Assembly: GCA_022315425.1 (NCBI GenBank)
Contig: JAIUPT010000029.1
Coordinates: 1-64,000, forward strand
DNA: 64,000 nucleotides
Reading direction: 5' to 3'
DNA from: Pseudevernia furfuracea
Taxonomy: Eukaryota > Ascomycota > Lecanoromycetes > Lecanorales > Parmeliaceae
The notes beneath the pieces were generated by a model that was given only the letters and a program-made list of their open reading frames with translations, had not been told where the DNA came from and did not search any database. Shown piece by piece: positions 34,195 to 44,174 of this stretch. The position numbers and the translations under genes are program-made. Numbering within the stretch: the stretch's first letter is position 1; each line of letters starts with the position of its first letter.

Positions 34195-34468
34195 TGTAAG
34201 AGCCATGAGGTCTCTAGGCATGAGGCGGCCTGTCAGAAGTCCAGGAATCCAACATACATCTAGGCCAGATCCGGGAGACTATCCCTCTGATGCAGCTGTG
34301 CGGCTGTGCGGCTATAGCAGTCGCATAGTAAGTTTGCTTGACATGGGGGTGCACTCTCCCCTGCTAAATATGCTGCCTCTGAGGACTCCCACCGAGTTCC
34401 TCAGGATTCAGTCTATCTAGTAACCAATCCATCTGTTACTCACTCACGCATGCCTAGACCCCGTTACA
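34195..34468 (+). repeat. Right LTR of the chromovirus
   Basis: 274 bp, the same length as the left LTR, ending CCCCGTTACA and followed by ATTTC. Confidence 0.95.
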
Positions 34469-34473
34469 ATTTC

Positions 34474-34940
34474 TTCATCATTAAATATGAGATTTCTAGT
34501 TTCTTTGACGCCTTTCATTTGCTGATAGGTTTTTTCTCGTCAGTTCGTTTGTTCAGAATCGTTCCCGTCAAGGCAAAGATAACTGCTTGAAGCTTGTACT
34601 CTCGTGAATATGAGATACGTCGTTTGACAGCCTCTATATAATCTGAATTATTTAGATCAGTTACGAAGATTGCTCGCTCGACGGAATTCAGTGTGACAGC
34701 ATAAATAACGCGCTGTTGTTCAAATTGTTTGATAAGAGTATCCTCGTCTATCTTATCAAGGTCGATAACGAGTTAATCGAGTACTCTATCCTGAAGAGAT
34801 TTTGAAGCGAACTTGATGACACGTGCTCCAGCAACGCTACGGAGCTCGATAGACTTGATTGAGGGCTCTAAACGCTTACGTATCATAAGCTCGAAAGCAT
34901 TGAGACGTGAGGAGTCAGATGAGCTATCTGGAAAAGGCAT
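34474..34940 (-). pseudogene. DDE_1 transposase, N-terminal third
   Basis: The reverse-strand frame from the ATG at 34938-34940 reads 'MPFPDSSSDSSRLNAFEL' and continues through 'RVIYAVTLNSVERAIFVTDL' to a region 'ISYSREYKLQAVIFAL' near 34600, as in the helix-turn-helix start of pogo-type transposases. A stop lies near 34773. It runs into the ATTTC duplication and resumes at 28113 beyond the retrotransposon. Confidence 0.65.
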
Positions 34941-35216
34941 TGCGTATAAAAAATGAGTGTGATAGCTAGAACAGTGATGTTTTGGAGCAATGGTAGAATA
35001 CTGCGGAGAATCGCGTCCCTACGCGTAGTGCTAGGTAGACATTTAGTACGTATATCTCTGACGTCTCCCATTGGCCAGTTGCATGCTTACTAAAGGCCCC
35101 TCTTAGCGGCTATCCCATATAACATACGTCTATGTAATAACATACTATTGCATATAAAATACTGTTCCAACTGGACCCTGATACCTCGCATTCGTATATA
35201 AGAATAGTATGTTACT

Positions 35217-35231
35217 TGCCAAAGTATGCGG
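35217..35231 (+). repeat. Right terminal inverted repeat of the pogo-like element
   Basis: TGCCAAAGTATGCGG, exact reverse complement of 26369-26383, followed by the second TA (35232-35233). Confidence 0.85.
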
Positions 35232-35233
35232 TA

Positions 35234-36094
35234 GGATAGCGGGGCCATCCTTTAGCCCTGATCCCGATTCGACCGCACTTCATCTCGCTGCAGCAAACGG
35301 TCACGCTGCGGCAGTGCGAGTGTTGCTTGACTACGGTTTCTCGAAGGACAAGGAGGGTGTGATTGGACGGACTGCCCGACAGAGAGCAGCAGAGTCAGGG
35401 CAGACTGCCGTAGCTGAGGCTCTGCATAACTTTGTTGATAGTCCATCACGGGATGGGATAGAAAATTCGCGCGCTTGGGCTTACGACGAGACCCCATTCC
35501 ATCTAGCGGCAAAGGGAGGTCACGTCAAAGTCCTAGCCATCTTCAATAAATATGTTCGCTCAGTTGATTCTCCACAGACCAGCTCATGGCAAACCGCTCT
35601 TCATTTCGCGGCATCTGGAGGTCATGACAAGGCGATACGCTGGCTGGTGGAGAATGGAGCTGACGTCAATGCAATTGATTCTGATGGTCAATCACCTCTA
35701 CAATGCGCTCTGATAATAGGAAGTGAGACTGCAGTATATGTGCTGCTAAAGCTTGGTGTCAAGATTCAGGTATGTGATGTGTAGAATGCTTGAATTATTC
35801 TATCTCAGGACTCCCCTGGAGCAGTATTTATATCCCATAGAAGCTTGGTGGGGTGTTCCAACAGGTGGCTGGGAGGAGGCTGGGAACCTAATTTCGGCAC
35901 TTGGGGCCAAATTCGGACTTGCCGCTGTTGCCGAATCCTCCCTAAGGTTGTGTCTCGAGAGCATCCGAGATTCTCAACGGATCGGTTATGAGAGCAAACG
36001 TAAAACTATCGTCCGGCTTTCACGTGTTCTGCATCCCGAAAAGAATGTCGCAGTCAGAAAGTTACTCGAGCAGGAACTGAGACTGTATCCCTGA
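35234..36094 (+). pseudogene. NACHT/ankyrin gene, 3' part
   Basis: Directly after the transposon the ankyrin frame resumes: 'TALHLAAANGHAAAVRVLLD', 'TPFHLAAKGGHVKVL', 'TALHFAASGGHDKAIRWLVE', 'NAIDSDGQSPLQCALI'. The phase matches the 5' part. From about 35770 the ankyrin frame ends in a stop, and a second open frame (35753-36094, 'AWWGVPTGGWEEAGNLISAL') follows. A GTATGT donor at 35770 and a CTCAG acceptor at 35808 suggest an intron, but the phase does not join the two frames, so the true C-terminus is unresolved. Now separated by nearly 9 kb from its promoter, this part is unlikely to be expressed. Confidence 0.8.
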
Positions 36095-36111
36095 AGTGAG
36101 ACGGTCATTCT

Positions 36112-36506
36112 TCGGCCCTGCTTGACAGGGGGTCAGTGGGCCTTAATATCGCATATAGCATGGCGGGTTGTTGGATGTTGTTTATGGATTTGGTAGACGT
36201 GTCTTTTGCAGGGGACAGTTCTCATTTGGGAGCAGCATAAGTAGCTGGATTCCACTAACCGTTTGACTCTTCATTTGAATTTATCTCTTTTAGAGCAATA
36301 GCATTCTTTTGTCCCGTCCGCCCAGGCCTGTTACATGTATATAGCTTCATTTTTCACTCCAGGTCTATGCTTCTACAAGCATGGGAGTTTTCTAGCGCTG
36401 AGGTACGAGATCACGTCTGGTCAGGCCTCTGTTGGCTCAGAATCCGGGCGCTGGACGGCTCAATCAACATCTACGAGTTCTGTATAGCCTTATGTTTTGT
36501 CGTTTT
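36112..36506 (+). repeat. Left inverted arm
   Basis: Pairs with 37025-37431. Contains 'GAGCAATAGCATTCTTT' and 'GGGAGCAGCATAAGTAGCTG', both found reversed in the right arm. Confidence 0.8.
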
Positions 36507-37024
36507 TGTCACGCTGTTGTTCTCATCACAGACCCGCAAAGGACGAACTCCACCCGTGGTCGCATCACCTGGCAGAACCTGTTATATTTTTCATCCCCAG
36601 TTCCTGATTCTCACCACGGCGGACTAACCTCAAAGTCTCACGAGGCTTGGAAAGCACCTCAATCTCAGCCAATCGCTCCTAGGGACTACGACTTCAGCAA
36701 CACCCGAACCTGGGCTAGACTTAAACATCAACAGATTGAACCCCTAATGAAAGATCGAACTTTTGTTGGAAACTGCTGCAGTACTGTGTTGTAGCTACCC
36801 CTCATGGTGGCAAATATGATGGCTTGGCATGGGCTTCACATGGTATACTTAAGTAGCCTACATACCACTCCATAGAATCAATCAATCCATGACCTCTGCA
36901 AACTCCAACAGATAATGTTCAGAACACCGAGCAAGGTTGCAGCACTGCTATCCAAGACCATATATGGTGCAGATGGCGCATTAGTGCCCTTAATTCGCAC
37001 GTGACAAATGAATCAAATCGGCAA

Positions 37025-37431
37025 AACAGAGGCTATACAGCACTCGGAGATGTGATTGAGCCGTTCAACGCCAGAATTCTAAGCCAACAGAGGCCTGACC
37101 AGACGTGTTCTCGTACCCCAGCGCTAGAAAAACTCTCATGCCTATGGAAGCACAAACCTGAAGTGAAAAACGAAGCTATATACATATAGAACAGGCGTGA
37201 ATACATTTAAAACAGGCGTGAGCGGGCGAGACGAAAGAATGCTATTGCTCTAAAAAAAAGATCAATTCGAATGAAGAGCCAAACGCTGGTGGAATGCAGC
37301 TACTTATGCTGCTCCCAAATGAGACCTGTCCCCTGCAAAGGACACGTCTACCAAATCGATGAATAGCAACAAAAACCCGCCATGCGATATGCGATAACAA
37401 GGCCCACTAACCCCCTGTCAAGCAGGGCCGA
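37025..37431 (-). repeat. Right inverted arm
   Basis: Reverse complement of the left arm. The inner part is also present at 43430-43555 and, weakly, at 22210-22345. Confidence 0.8.
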
Positions 37432-38386
37432 CTAAAAAAACATCCAAATAAAGACGCGAATTTGTGGTGGCGAGACATAGCAGCTGGTCTCAACAGCTCC
37501 AGTTCCCCGTTGGAGGGTGGACGATAACAAGGCAACAGCTTTGCGACTACAATCTTGTAGTGCGTCAGAGAAACCAATAGCAGATCTGTTTTACGGCTTT
37601 TCTTTTGATCGAGATTCGATACATTCTATCCCATCGTCTGGCAGGGCACTCGTTTCAGGGGTTCATACGTTCAGCCCTACTCTCCGTCTCGCAACCATCA
37701 AAAAAAACAACGCGTCCCAAGGTCAAATTAACAGCCACATAAACCAACACCATGCCTCGTAATAAGACGTCCAATGATCTAGGTCACGTGAAGAAGGATC
37801 CTAAGCCTTCTGAGACCCCAAAAGGACGTCTGCCAAGGTATATTGCTGCTATTCCAAGTATGTAGAATTTTGGTGAGGGATGCCAAGACAACGATTGCCC
37901 AACCTGCCAGACGATGGGATAGCAATGCAACTTCGCATATGATTGATTCATGGTTGTGTCATCGTGGCATGTCACAACAGGCATCTGTCGATGGTGCATG
38001 TATTTAGGAGATCATTATTCTCGTGTAGCATTCTTGTTGAGAGTCTTCAGCGCTTTCAATCCCACGCGATGAGACCTAAGAACCTTCTATCCAGATTGCA
38101 ACCATTTTAACCTCTCGATTTTTTTTGGTATGATCTCCCAAGCTGTGTTTATCAACGTTCTTAAATACTACCGCTCTGCCTTTAGTAAATCACTCTCAAA
38201 GCTATGACGCAATTTTGCGACCGTTGATAGCCAAGAGGACGCGGTCTGCAACCGCCATGCAACCGCCTCGTTATCAGAAGTCCAAACGCTCTTTTGCGAT
38301 ATTATCGTGCTGTCGTTGCAGATGGCAGCGGGGCTAATGCTCAAGCCTCGATTCCCGCCTATGCTCAAAGCAACCCGCCATCCCCT
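37432..38386. other. Intergenic, nothing recognised
   Basis: Short frames only. A bent, poly-A/T-rich stretch lies at 38105-38135. It includes the 3' flank of the disordered-protein gene. Confidence 0.55.
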
Positions 38387-40201
38387 TCAAAAGTAGCGCT
38401 CGAAAGCCCGACGCAGTCTAGGACCTGCAGGCCTCCTAGGCCTAGGGTCATGGAGAGGCAGAGGACGATGACTCCCCTCGATCTGAATGTCACAATCACA
38501 AACCATCGCCAAGTCCGGATGCCTGCGAATGGGCGACGACGATGGAGGCAGAGCGCGGCCCTCCAATCTCGCCAACGCCAGATCGAAATGCGCCTGACGA
38601 ACTGGATCTGCGTTCATGGACGAATCTGCCACCGAAGTCCTCACATGAGAAAGCGAATAGTGCGAGGTACTGATTGGACGTCCAATTGCTTGCTCGCCGC
38701 GTCTTCGGGCCACTCCATCGAGCTTGAGTAGCTCTTCCATGCTCTCGGTGCCGCGTTCTTCTCTGGATTCCGGATCAGGCGCGCCTCCAAAGCCAACTGA
38801 AGATGCTGTGGCTGGGGCAGCTGGACCGCCATAATCGTTGGCCGTATTTGCGTCCTTGACAAAGCTGCTGGATTCAAGATACGCGGGCCGTCTCAGGTTC
38901 GAGATGTCTTTCAGGGCTTTCGAGCTGACAGCAAGCTTCTCGACTTCCTTCGGTGAAGAATCACCATCTAGTGCGTCTTTGAAGACACCGAAAGCCCTTT
39001 CCGTGCTGCTAGATGCCTTTGACTCACGTGCATCAGCTGAAAGCTCGTCCCGAGTTTCGGAGACAAACGCCCCCTCATCCAGCTGTGAGCTCTCTGGCAC
39101 ATCACGTTGAAACTCCGACTCTGGCGGCTCAGCATACGTCTCCCGAAGGACACGCTCACAAGATTTATGAAATAGTGGGGAAGAAGTATCCTGCTCGCTG
39201 CCATTGCTGTGAACAGACGGTGTCGATGGTCGTAACGGCTTATCGAAGTCGAGCGGAATGGGCGCGATGGCGTGAACGAGACGGCCGCCCCGACGTGGCT
39301 CGATTTCCATTTCCGAGGAACGAAAGGGCTGACCCACCACAGTAGATATTCGATTCAAACCCCCATGCTCCAGTGCAAAACGGACATTCGCAGCAGCAAC
39401 GGCCCTCTCCCACGCTTGAGACGAAGACTTCTTGGAACTCGTTGAGCCCCACGAATCAGTCGAGTTAGCACAACGCAGTGAGTTTAGGCTGCGGATCCGA
39501 CGAGTACGATCACCAAAACTAACAATCCGGCCGAAATTTCTAGGTGCTGCGGCGATGTCTTGCTCCAGGTCGGGTTCATCCTCATCAGTCACCTCATCTT
39601 GGCGATCCGCAAAGACGTCCACTTGACCGGTTTCGGCGTCGGGTGCGAAGTGAATGGGACGACGCTCGTCGATCGCCGCCATCAGTCTGTCGATCTTGCG
39701 ATTTAACCGATCATTTTCTTCGTCCGAGAGAAGACGAGGGCTTGAGTCTGACCGAATAGCGAGACCCGCGAGCCCGCGGCGGTTTGGCGGCCGGTGATCT
39801 GTGTCGGCAAGGGAACGGCTACTCTCGACTTCATGCACATCTGCATCCTCGTTTCTACCCGGGGTGCGGTGGGGAATCTTCCTCATGAGGTCTGTTGGCT
39901 CGAGCACGGCGTCATTTACGGGGCTAATTCCATCTGTTACAGCAGCCTCTACATCCATCGAGCCTCTCTTCGTGCGAAAACGGACAAGCTTCTGCGCCGA
40001 ATCATAGCATTTCTGAAGCCAGCCTGAGCCTACGCGACCAATGGGGCGAGAACGTCTGCTGCATCTTCGTCAATACCCTCATAAAAGGAAGCTGCAGATG
40101 GAGCCAAAGACATGAAACTCACCTTGCCTCGTCCCGCTGCATTCCAGCTCCTTGACCTTGGAGGCGGCCGTTCCCAGCACGCTCCACGAGGTCTCTGACA
40201 T
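38387..40201 (-). CDS. Hypothetical disordered protein (two exons)
   Basis: Exons 40123-40201 and 38387-40029 give about 573 residues; the 93-bp intron has a GTGAGT donor and a GCGTAG acceptor. The start 'MSETSWSVLGTAASKVKEL' joins to 'GSGWLQKCYDSAQKLVRFRTKRGS', the only part that looks folded (basic, amphipathic). The rest is low complexity: Ser, Glu, Asp, Arg and Pro rich, without membrane segments or enzyme motifs; 'DEENDRLNRKIDRLMAAIDERR' near residue 130 is a short coiled coil. The family is not recognised, though the first 50 residues feel familiar from fungal genomes. A shorter reading would begin at 39958, but the frame is open upstream and the intron joins well. Scaffold or regulatory roles are guesses. 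Confidence 0.72.
40030..40122 (-). other. Intron of the disordered-protein gene
   Basis: Reverse strand: GTGAGTTTCA donor, TTGACGA branch candidate and GCGTAG acceptor; 93 bp. Confidence 0.7.
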
Positions 40202-42727
40202 CTGTTTGATAGAACGGCAGCGAAGGTGATGCTGTGGCCTCGACGTCTTCGAAGGCTCCTGGCATGTCCATGGATGCTGACAGGAAGCTGGCGACGTCTA
40301 TGCAGGTGGACGAAAATGAGGTGGCAATGACTAAGAAGACGGATATTCTAGTGGAGAAGGACATGGTCTATATGAAGAAGGGCGTGCTGTATACCCTCAT
40401 CACCTTCGACGAACCCATGACACTTTTTGCAGCTGGATGTGGTGTTATCAGTTTCTACGTGGCAGCAGCACAGTGTTGAACTCTTGACACGTTAGGGAAA
40501 GGGCATGAGTTAGGGGCGGTGTTGGGCTACGAAAGAGTCGGTGTCAAGCGTGGGAAATGGGATGGCCACCAATACGTCCGTCGGTCGTGCTTTGCAGTTC
40601 AGAGGAAGTTCAGCGAACCAACTACGGCGAAGGTTTTGGGATGAAGGTGCTCTGCGGCTTGGTCAAGGACTCTTGGGTTCTGCTCAGCTCGTCTTCAAGC
40701 TATCTAAACGACGTTGAACTGCAGCGACTTTGCTACCGAGATGCTAGGACATAGACCAAAGACCCATCCTCATCCTTCGATCCATAGTGAGAGGACCTAA
40801 TCCTTGTGTATTGTATGTGCACCACCAGGCACATCATTGAGCATCATCTTCTTGTGACATCCTGACTCAGTATCCAGTCCCATGCGCAGCGATAACCGCA
40901 GACCCTGTGAAAGAACATACTCTGACTTTCAAATATTGTTCCCTGCTCTGTAATAGAGCATGTCCCAAAATCCGAGCACAAGATCCACCAATTTCGACTG
41001 GAATGCCATATCCAGCACTTAGAGAAACACCGGGGTCAAACCCAAGAACATAGCCCAACCCGTATATTGTAGAGCGTCAAAGCGAGCAGCAGAAAATAGC
41101 ACCATCGTATGATTACTTCCACATCTCGGCTTCGAGCCTAAAGAGCAGTGACGAAGTCGAAGAACTCGGTGCCAGGAAGTGCAACTTCGCGAGTGAACCC
41201 GTTCAATCGGTGGAACCATTAGATCCCACTAGTGTCGACAGCACCATTCCCGAGGGTAGACCGCCACGAATTCTGCACCAAGGTCATCTTTTTTGCGCGT
41301 TGGATTCCCCGCCAAAAGCGTCCAGAGAGACAGAACATGCGCTGAATCTCTTAGGCTTGAATCTCCAACATATTGGCAGATGCCAGATGCCACCGTCCCG
41401 AGGCCAAGAGACGGAGAAAGCGTGGTGTAGATTCCCAATTCGACTCCCCTCGAGTCTTGACGGAAGAACAATTCGGCGTTGCCATCGGGGAACACTTCTA
41501 AACCAAGTGAGGAATCCGAACATCTTAGACTTCGGAGCTGTCAGTTCTGTTCTGGGCTTTGTAGAGTGGAATACGGACGTACTTTTGTGGTAACTTCTCA
41601 AGATGAGTCCGCCAAAACATCTCACAGAGATGGGTTAGACCTCGAAAATTGTGGGCTTGATCCCCTCAAATGCCGTCAGATGCCACAGTTCTCGAGCAAG
41701 GAAATCGTAAAAGCGTATTGCGGTTTTCCGAAACGGATCCTCGTACTTGTTTGGCAGAAGGGAGAATCGACATGGCCCTCTGGGGATAGCCCCTAAGTTG
41801 ATTCAATTCGCACAAGGCGCCGGATGGTCCTGATGGTGGTGTGCTTGGTACTCTTGGTGGAGGCCGTAGACCTTGCGGCGGCGATACTGAAAGGATTTGT
41901 AGTAGTGATGATAGTAGTGGGGGCCTCTGATAGCCCGGAGTCATCATCACTGGGTGCCATAATGATGTGGTCGTTGAATGATAATAGCACTGTTTTTGTG
42001 GCATACCATAGAGAAAGATGAGATCTCCCGCTTGCTACTAAATATACGCAGTCATGACCAGATATTCACTACTAAATCCACACTCGAAATGTCGATACTC
42101 GAAGGCCAGTGATTCCCAAGATCCCACCAAAGAAGCGACGTGAAAGAGTGAGACTATTGAGTTATTAGAGTGTTTGAAGTCATGGTTCCGACTTGGTATC
42201 TATACGAAGGAAGATCTACATGCTATCGTTGATAATTTGAGGGAGAAAGGGGCTATGAAAGCTTTGAAAGAAGCATTGGACTATTAGAACCACTGGTCCC
42301 GGCCATAGACCACTGGTCCAGACCAGTCCAGACGCTGGGCGGACCACGGACCATGTGTATAGCTTCAATTTGGACCGGTTCAGGCCTCAGGACCACTGGT
42401 CCGGACCATCGGGCGCCTTGACTTCGCAGAGGTCCTAAACTTCGGAGTTGTCAATACTAAGCTTCGCAGAAAATGTTGTGGGTACAGTTTTGGGGTAAGA
42501 TCTCCAAGTTGTTCTGCAGTCCTAAATGCAGAGTTAGCAAATAGAGAACACAATGGCGCAAACCTTCGGCTGGGTACCTAGAAATCCCACATCTTCCCCT
42601 GCATAAAACCCATCAGGCTCGGTAGAGAGCGTTTGAAACTCGAGTAGAAGAGGAGGAAGGGAGGGAGGTTGGAGTTGAAGGTCTGGCGATAGGAGGATGT
42701 CTATGGGTTGGGGAGCGTGGTTCCTAT
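40202..42727. other. About 2.5 kb without a supported gene
   Basis: Includes an 81-codon + frame (40234-40479) running opposite the start of the previous gene, a degenerate internal duplication around 41330-41480 and 41640-41760, and a palindrome cluster at 42288-42410. I see no domain. Confidence 0.5.
42288..42410. repeat. Cluster of GGACCACTGGTCC palindromes
   Basis: ACCACTGGTCC occurs at about 42290, 42309 and 42391, with further GGACCA/TGGACC half sites between them (42322-42354, 42371). Together they can form several hairpins. Confidence 0.8.
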
Positions 42728-43555
42728 TCGGCCCTGATTGACAGAGGGTTAGTGTTGAGCGTTTGACTCCTCATTCGAATTGATCTCTTTCAGAGCAATA
42801 GCATTCTTTCCTAGCCACGCAAGCAACACGCTATCACCTGACCCACTCCCCCCATATCCTAGACCACTTACACCGTATTCTTTCGTCCAATGGCCTCCTC
42901 AGCTAAGACATCTCGTTCTAGGTCGACCAACCAGCCTCCCCTGAAGGCGTCTTCCTCAAAGAAGGCCGCACCGAGGGCACCGACTAAGAAAACCACTGCC
43001 CCAGCTGCATCCAAACCTCGTGGTGTTACGAAGTCACGTCCTCGCCGCAGTCGCACAGTCGTACTGGAAACCCCGCCACGTGGTGGTACCCCAGAGGCGC
43101 CGGCCTCACCAGTCTCATCCAGGACAGTCAGTCAATCGGTCATCGAAGAAACCCCTCCGCCGTGGCGCCGTGCCCGGCTGAACGAACACGAAGTCGCATT
43201 CTTCCTCAAGGAATATGAGGCCAAGAAGTACACTAACCATAACCAGCTTCTCCCTCTTTGCGAATCTTGATTTGGAGATCCTATAGTACTATCGCGCCTG
43301 TGTTCGACTGACGCTTTGGGTGTCTGTCTCGTGGTAATCAAGTACTAGCTCCCGTGAGCCCTTTCTATCACGTTAATATGTAGCAACGTAGCCGTAGTGT
43401 CCTTAATTCGCACGTGACAAATGAATCAACTGGGCAAAACATGAGGCTATACAGAACTCGTAGATGTGATTGAGTTGTCTAACGCCAGGATTCTGAGCTA
43501 ACAGAGGCCTGAGTAGGCGTGTTCTCGTACCTCAGCGCTAGAAAACTCCTAAACC
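42728..43555. mobile_element. Truncated, rearranged relative of the inverted-repeat element
   Basis: 42728-42815 matches the left arm of the 36112 element but lacks about 110 bp after 'GGGTTAGTG'. 43397-43553 matches the inner right arm (36985-37145). Between them is unrelated sequence with a 126-codon ORF. The outer right arm is missing. Confidence 0.65.
42890..43270 (+). CDS. Basic Pro/Ala/Lys-rich hypothetical protein, 126 codons
   Basis: The ATG has a good context (CCAATGG). The first 60 residues are Ala, Pro, Lys and Arg rich ('KKAAPRAPTKKTTAPAASK', 'RGVTKSRPRRSR'), resembling DNA- or RNA-binding tails. A short hydrophilic part 'NEHEVAFFLKEYEAKKY' follows. It lies between the two arm fragments of a truncated element, so it may be the N-terminus of an element-encoded protein cut short. 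Family not recognised. Confidence 0.4.
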   Translation: MASSAKTSRSRSTNQPPLKASSSKKAAPRAPTKKTTAPAASKPRGVTKSRPRRSRTVVLETPPRGGTPEAPASPVSSRTVSQSVIEETPPPWRRARLNEHEVAFFLKEYEAKKYTNHNQLLPLCES

Positions 43556-43619
43556 CTCGAGCAACGGCCTTGAAGAGGACGGTCGCATCAGTGCTGAGGG
43601 ACAGAGAACGCGGTGACGG

Positions 43620-43910
43620 CTAATCAATCGATTCATCCTCGCGGAATGGATTGATGACACGCTGTTGACAACGCGACGCGGCGAGAATGTAGACTGAGTG
43701 GGTCTTGATGTAGAGACGATAGAAGTCCGATTTCCACCTGCCTAACAGCTTGATTTCGTCTTCGCTTAGACCTGCTAACCTCGCAGTGGTAGCTGCCCCT
43801 CGGCAGAAGGAATGGCCAGAGTAGTGGCCCGGAAGACCGCTGGACCTCAATGCTAAACGTAGATTGTGGGTGACCGTTCTTCTGGTAAAGCCCCCGTCGA
43901 CCTTAGTCAA
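43620..43910 (-). pseudogene. Tyrosine recombinase C-terminal fragment (Crypton/DIRS-like)
   Basis: The reverse frame contains 'GLPGHYSGHSFCRGAATTAR', 'GLSEDEIKLLGRWKSDFY' and 'YI', matching the last third of fungal tyrosine recombinases: box II H-x-x-R, the GRW.SD segment and the nucleophile Tyr. In 'HSFCRG' the residue at the HxxR arginine position is Cys (codon TGC); a single C to T change from CGC would produce it, and the enzyme would be inactive. The N-terminal two thirds are absent or unrecognisable; reverse frames to about 44150 hold only broken fragments. Crypton, DIRS or a domesticated integrase cannot be told apart here. Confidence 0.75.
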
Positions 43911-44174
43911 AGTGTTGAGTCTCGAACTGTAGCACGTAGTAGTGGCCGAAAGTCAAAGGCAGTGGTTGATGGGCTATGGGCCGGTTGCCCATAGCATACA
44001 AATGACTATGGCTAGAGTCAGTAAGGACGAGAGAAGGACTGAACCTGGCTGTTGCCAGCGAAGACGTACTCAAAGAGGGGGTAGGCTTTCCATTGAGCTT
44101 CGTATATGCACTGGACCTCGTCTAAATATTCGTAAAACTGCTTCAAGTCAGTAAGTAGAGTCAACGGCTCTAGA

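Larger units (their letters stand above)
28119..34468 (+). mobile_element. Ty3/gypsy chromovirus, full length but coding-dead
   Basis: Two 274-bp LTRs (28119-28392, 34195-34468) begin TGTAA and end TTACA, flanked by ATTTC on both sides. Between them, in + order: gag with a CCHC knuckle, protease, reverse transcriptase, RNase H, integrase and chromodomain. That order (integrase after RNase H) plus the chromodomain places it in the chromovirus branch of Ty3/gypsy. A purine-rich tract (AAAAGGGGGG, about 34180-34189) precedes the right LTR as a plus-strand primer. Every domain carries stops, mostly TGA or TAA at Trp positions and TAA or TAG at Gln positions. The LTRs differ at only four bases. 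It sits inside the transposase gene of the pogo-like element. Confidence 0.95.
26369..35231 (-). mobile_element. Pogo-like (Tc1/mariner, DDE_1) DNA transposon with a nested LTR retrotransposon
   Basis: The ends are perfect 15-bp inverted repeats: CCGCATACTTTGGCA (26369-26383) and TGCCAAAGTATGCGG (35217-35231), flanked by TA on both sides. Subtracting the nested retrotransposon and its duplication leaves about 2.5 kb. It encodes a reverse-strand DDE_1-type transposase, now interrupted and full of stops. A direct sub-terminal similarity (ACTATYGCATATAMARTACTGTTCCAA, split as 26409-26436 and 35143-35170) lies near both ends. The element sits in the ankyrin-repeat coding region of an NLR-like gene. 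Bases between the two TA copies can be removed without shifting the host frame. Confidence 0.85.
36112..37431. mobile_element. Element with about 400-bp inverted arms
   Basis: The left arm (36112 to about 36506) and right arm (about 37025-37431) are imperfect reverse complements over about 400 bp, starting with TCGGCCCTGCTTGACAGGGG at each outer end. The centre (about 36507-37024) is unique in the window and has no recognised protein; a 120-codon frame at 36432-36794 overlaps the left arm. Arms differ mainly by transitions. No clear target duplication was found. It could be a nonautonomous foldback-type element or two head-to-head copies of one repeat. Confidence 0.75.

Noticed and set aside
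28119..34468. Possible alternative genetic code (TGA = Trp) in the retrotransposon
   Set aside because: TGA does often stand at Trp sites, but TAA and TAG occur at Trp and Gln sites too, and the intact genes of the window use TGG and normal stops. RIP-type mutation explains all cases.
40234..40479. 81-codon + strand ORF
   Set aside because: Just upstream of and divergent from the disordered-protein gene, on the opposite strand; no domain, probably promoter or leader sequence.
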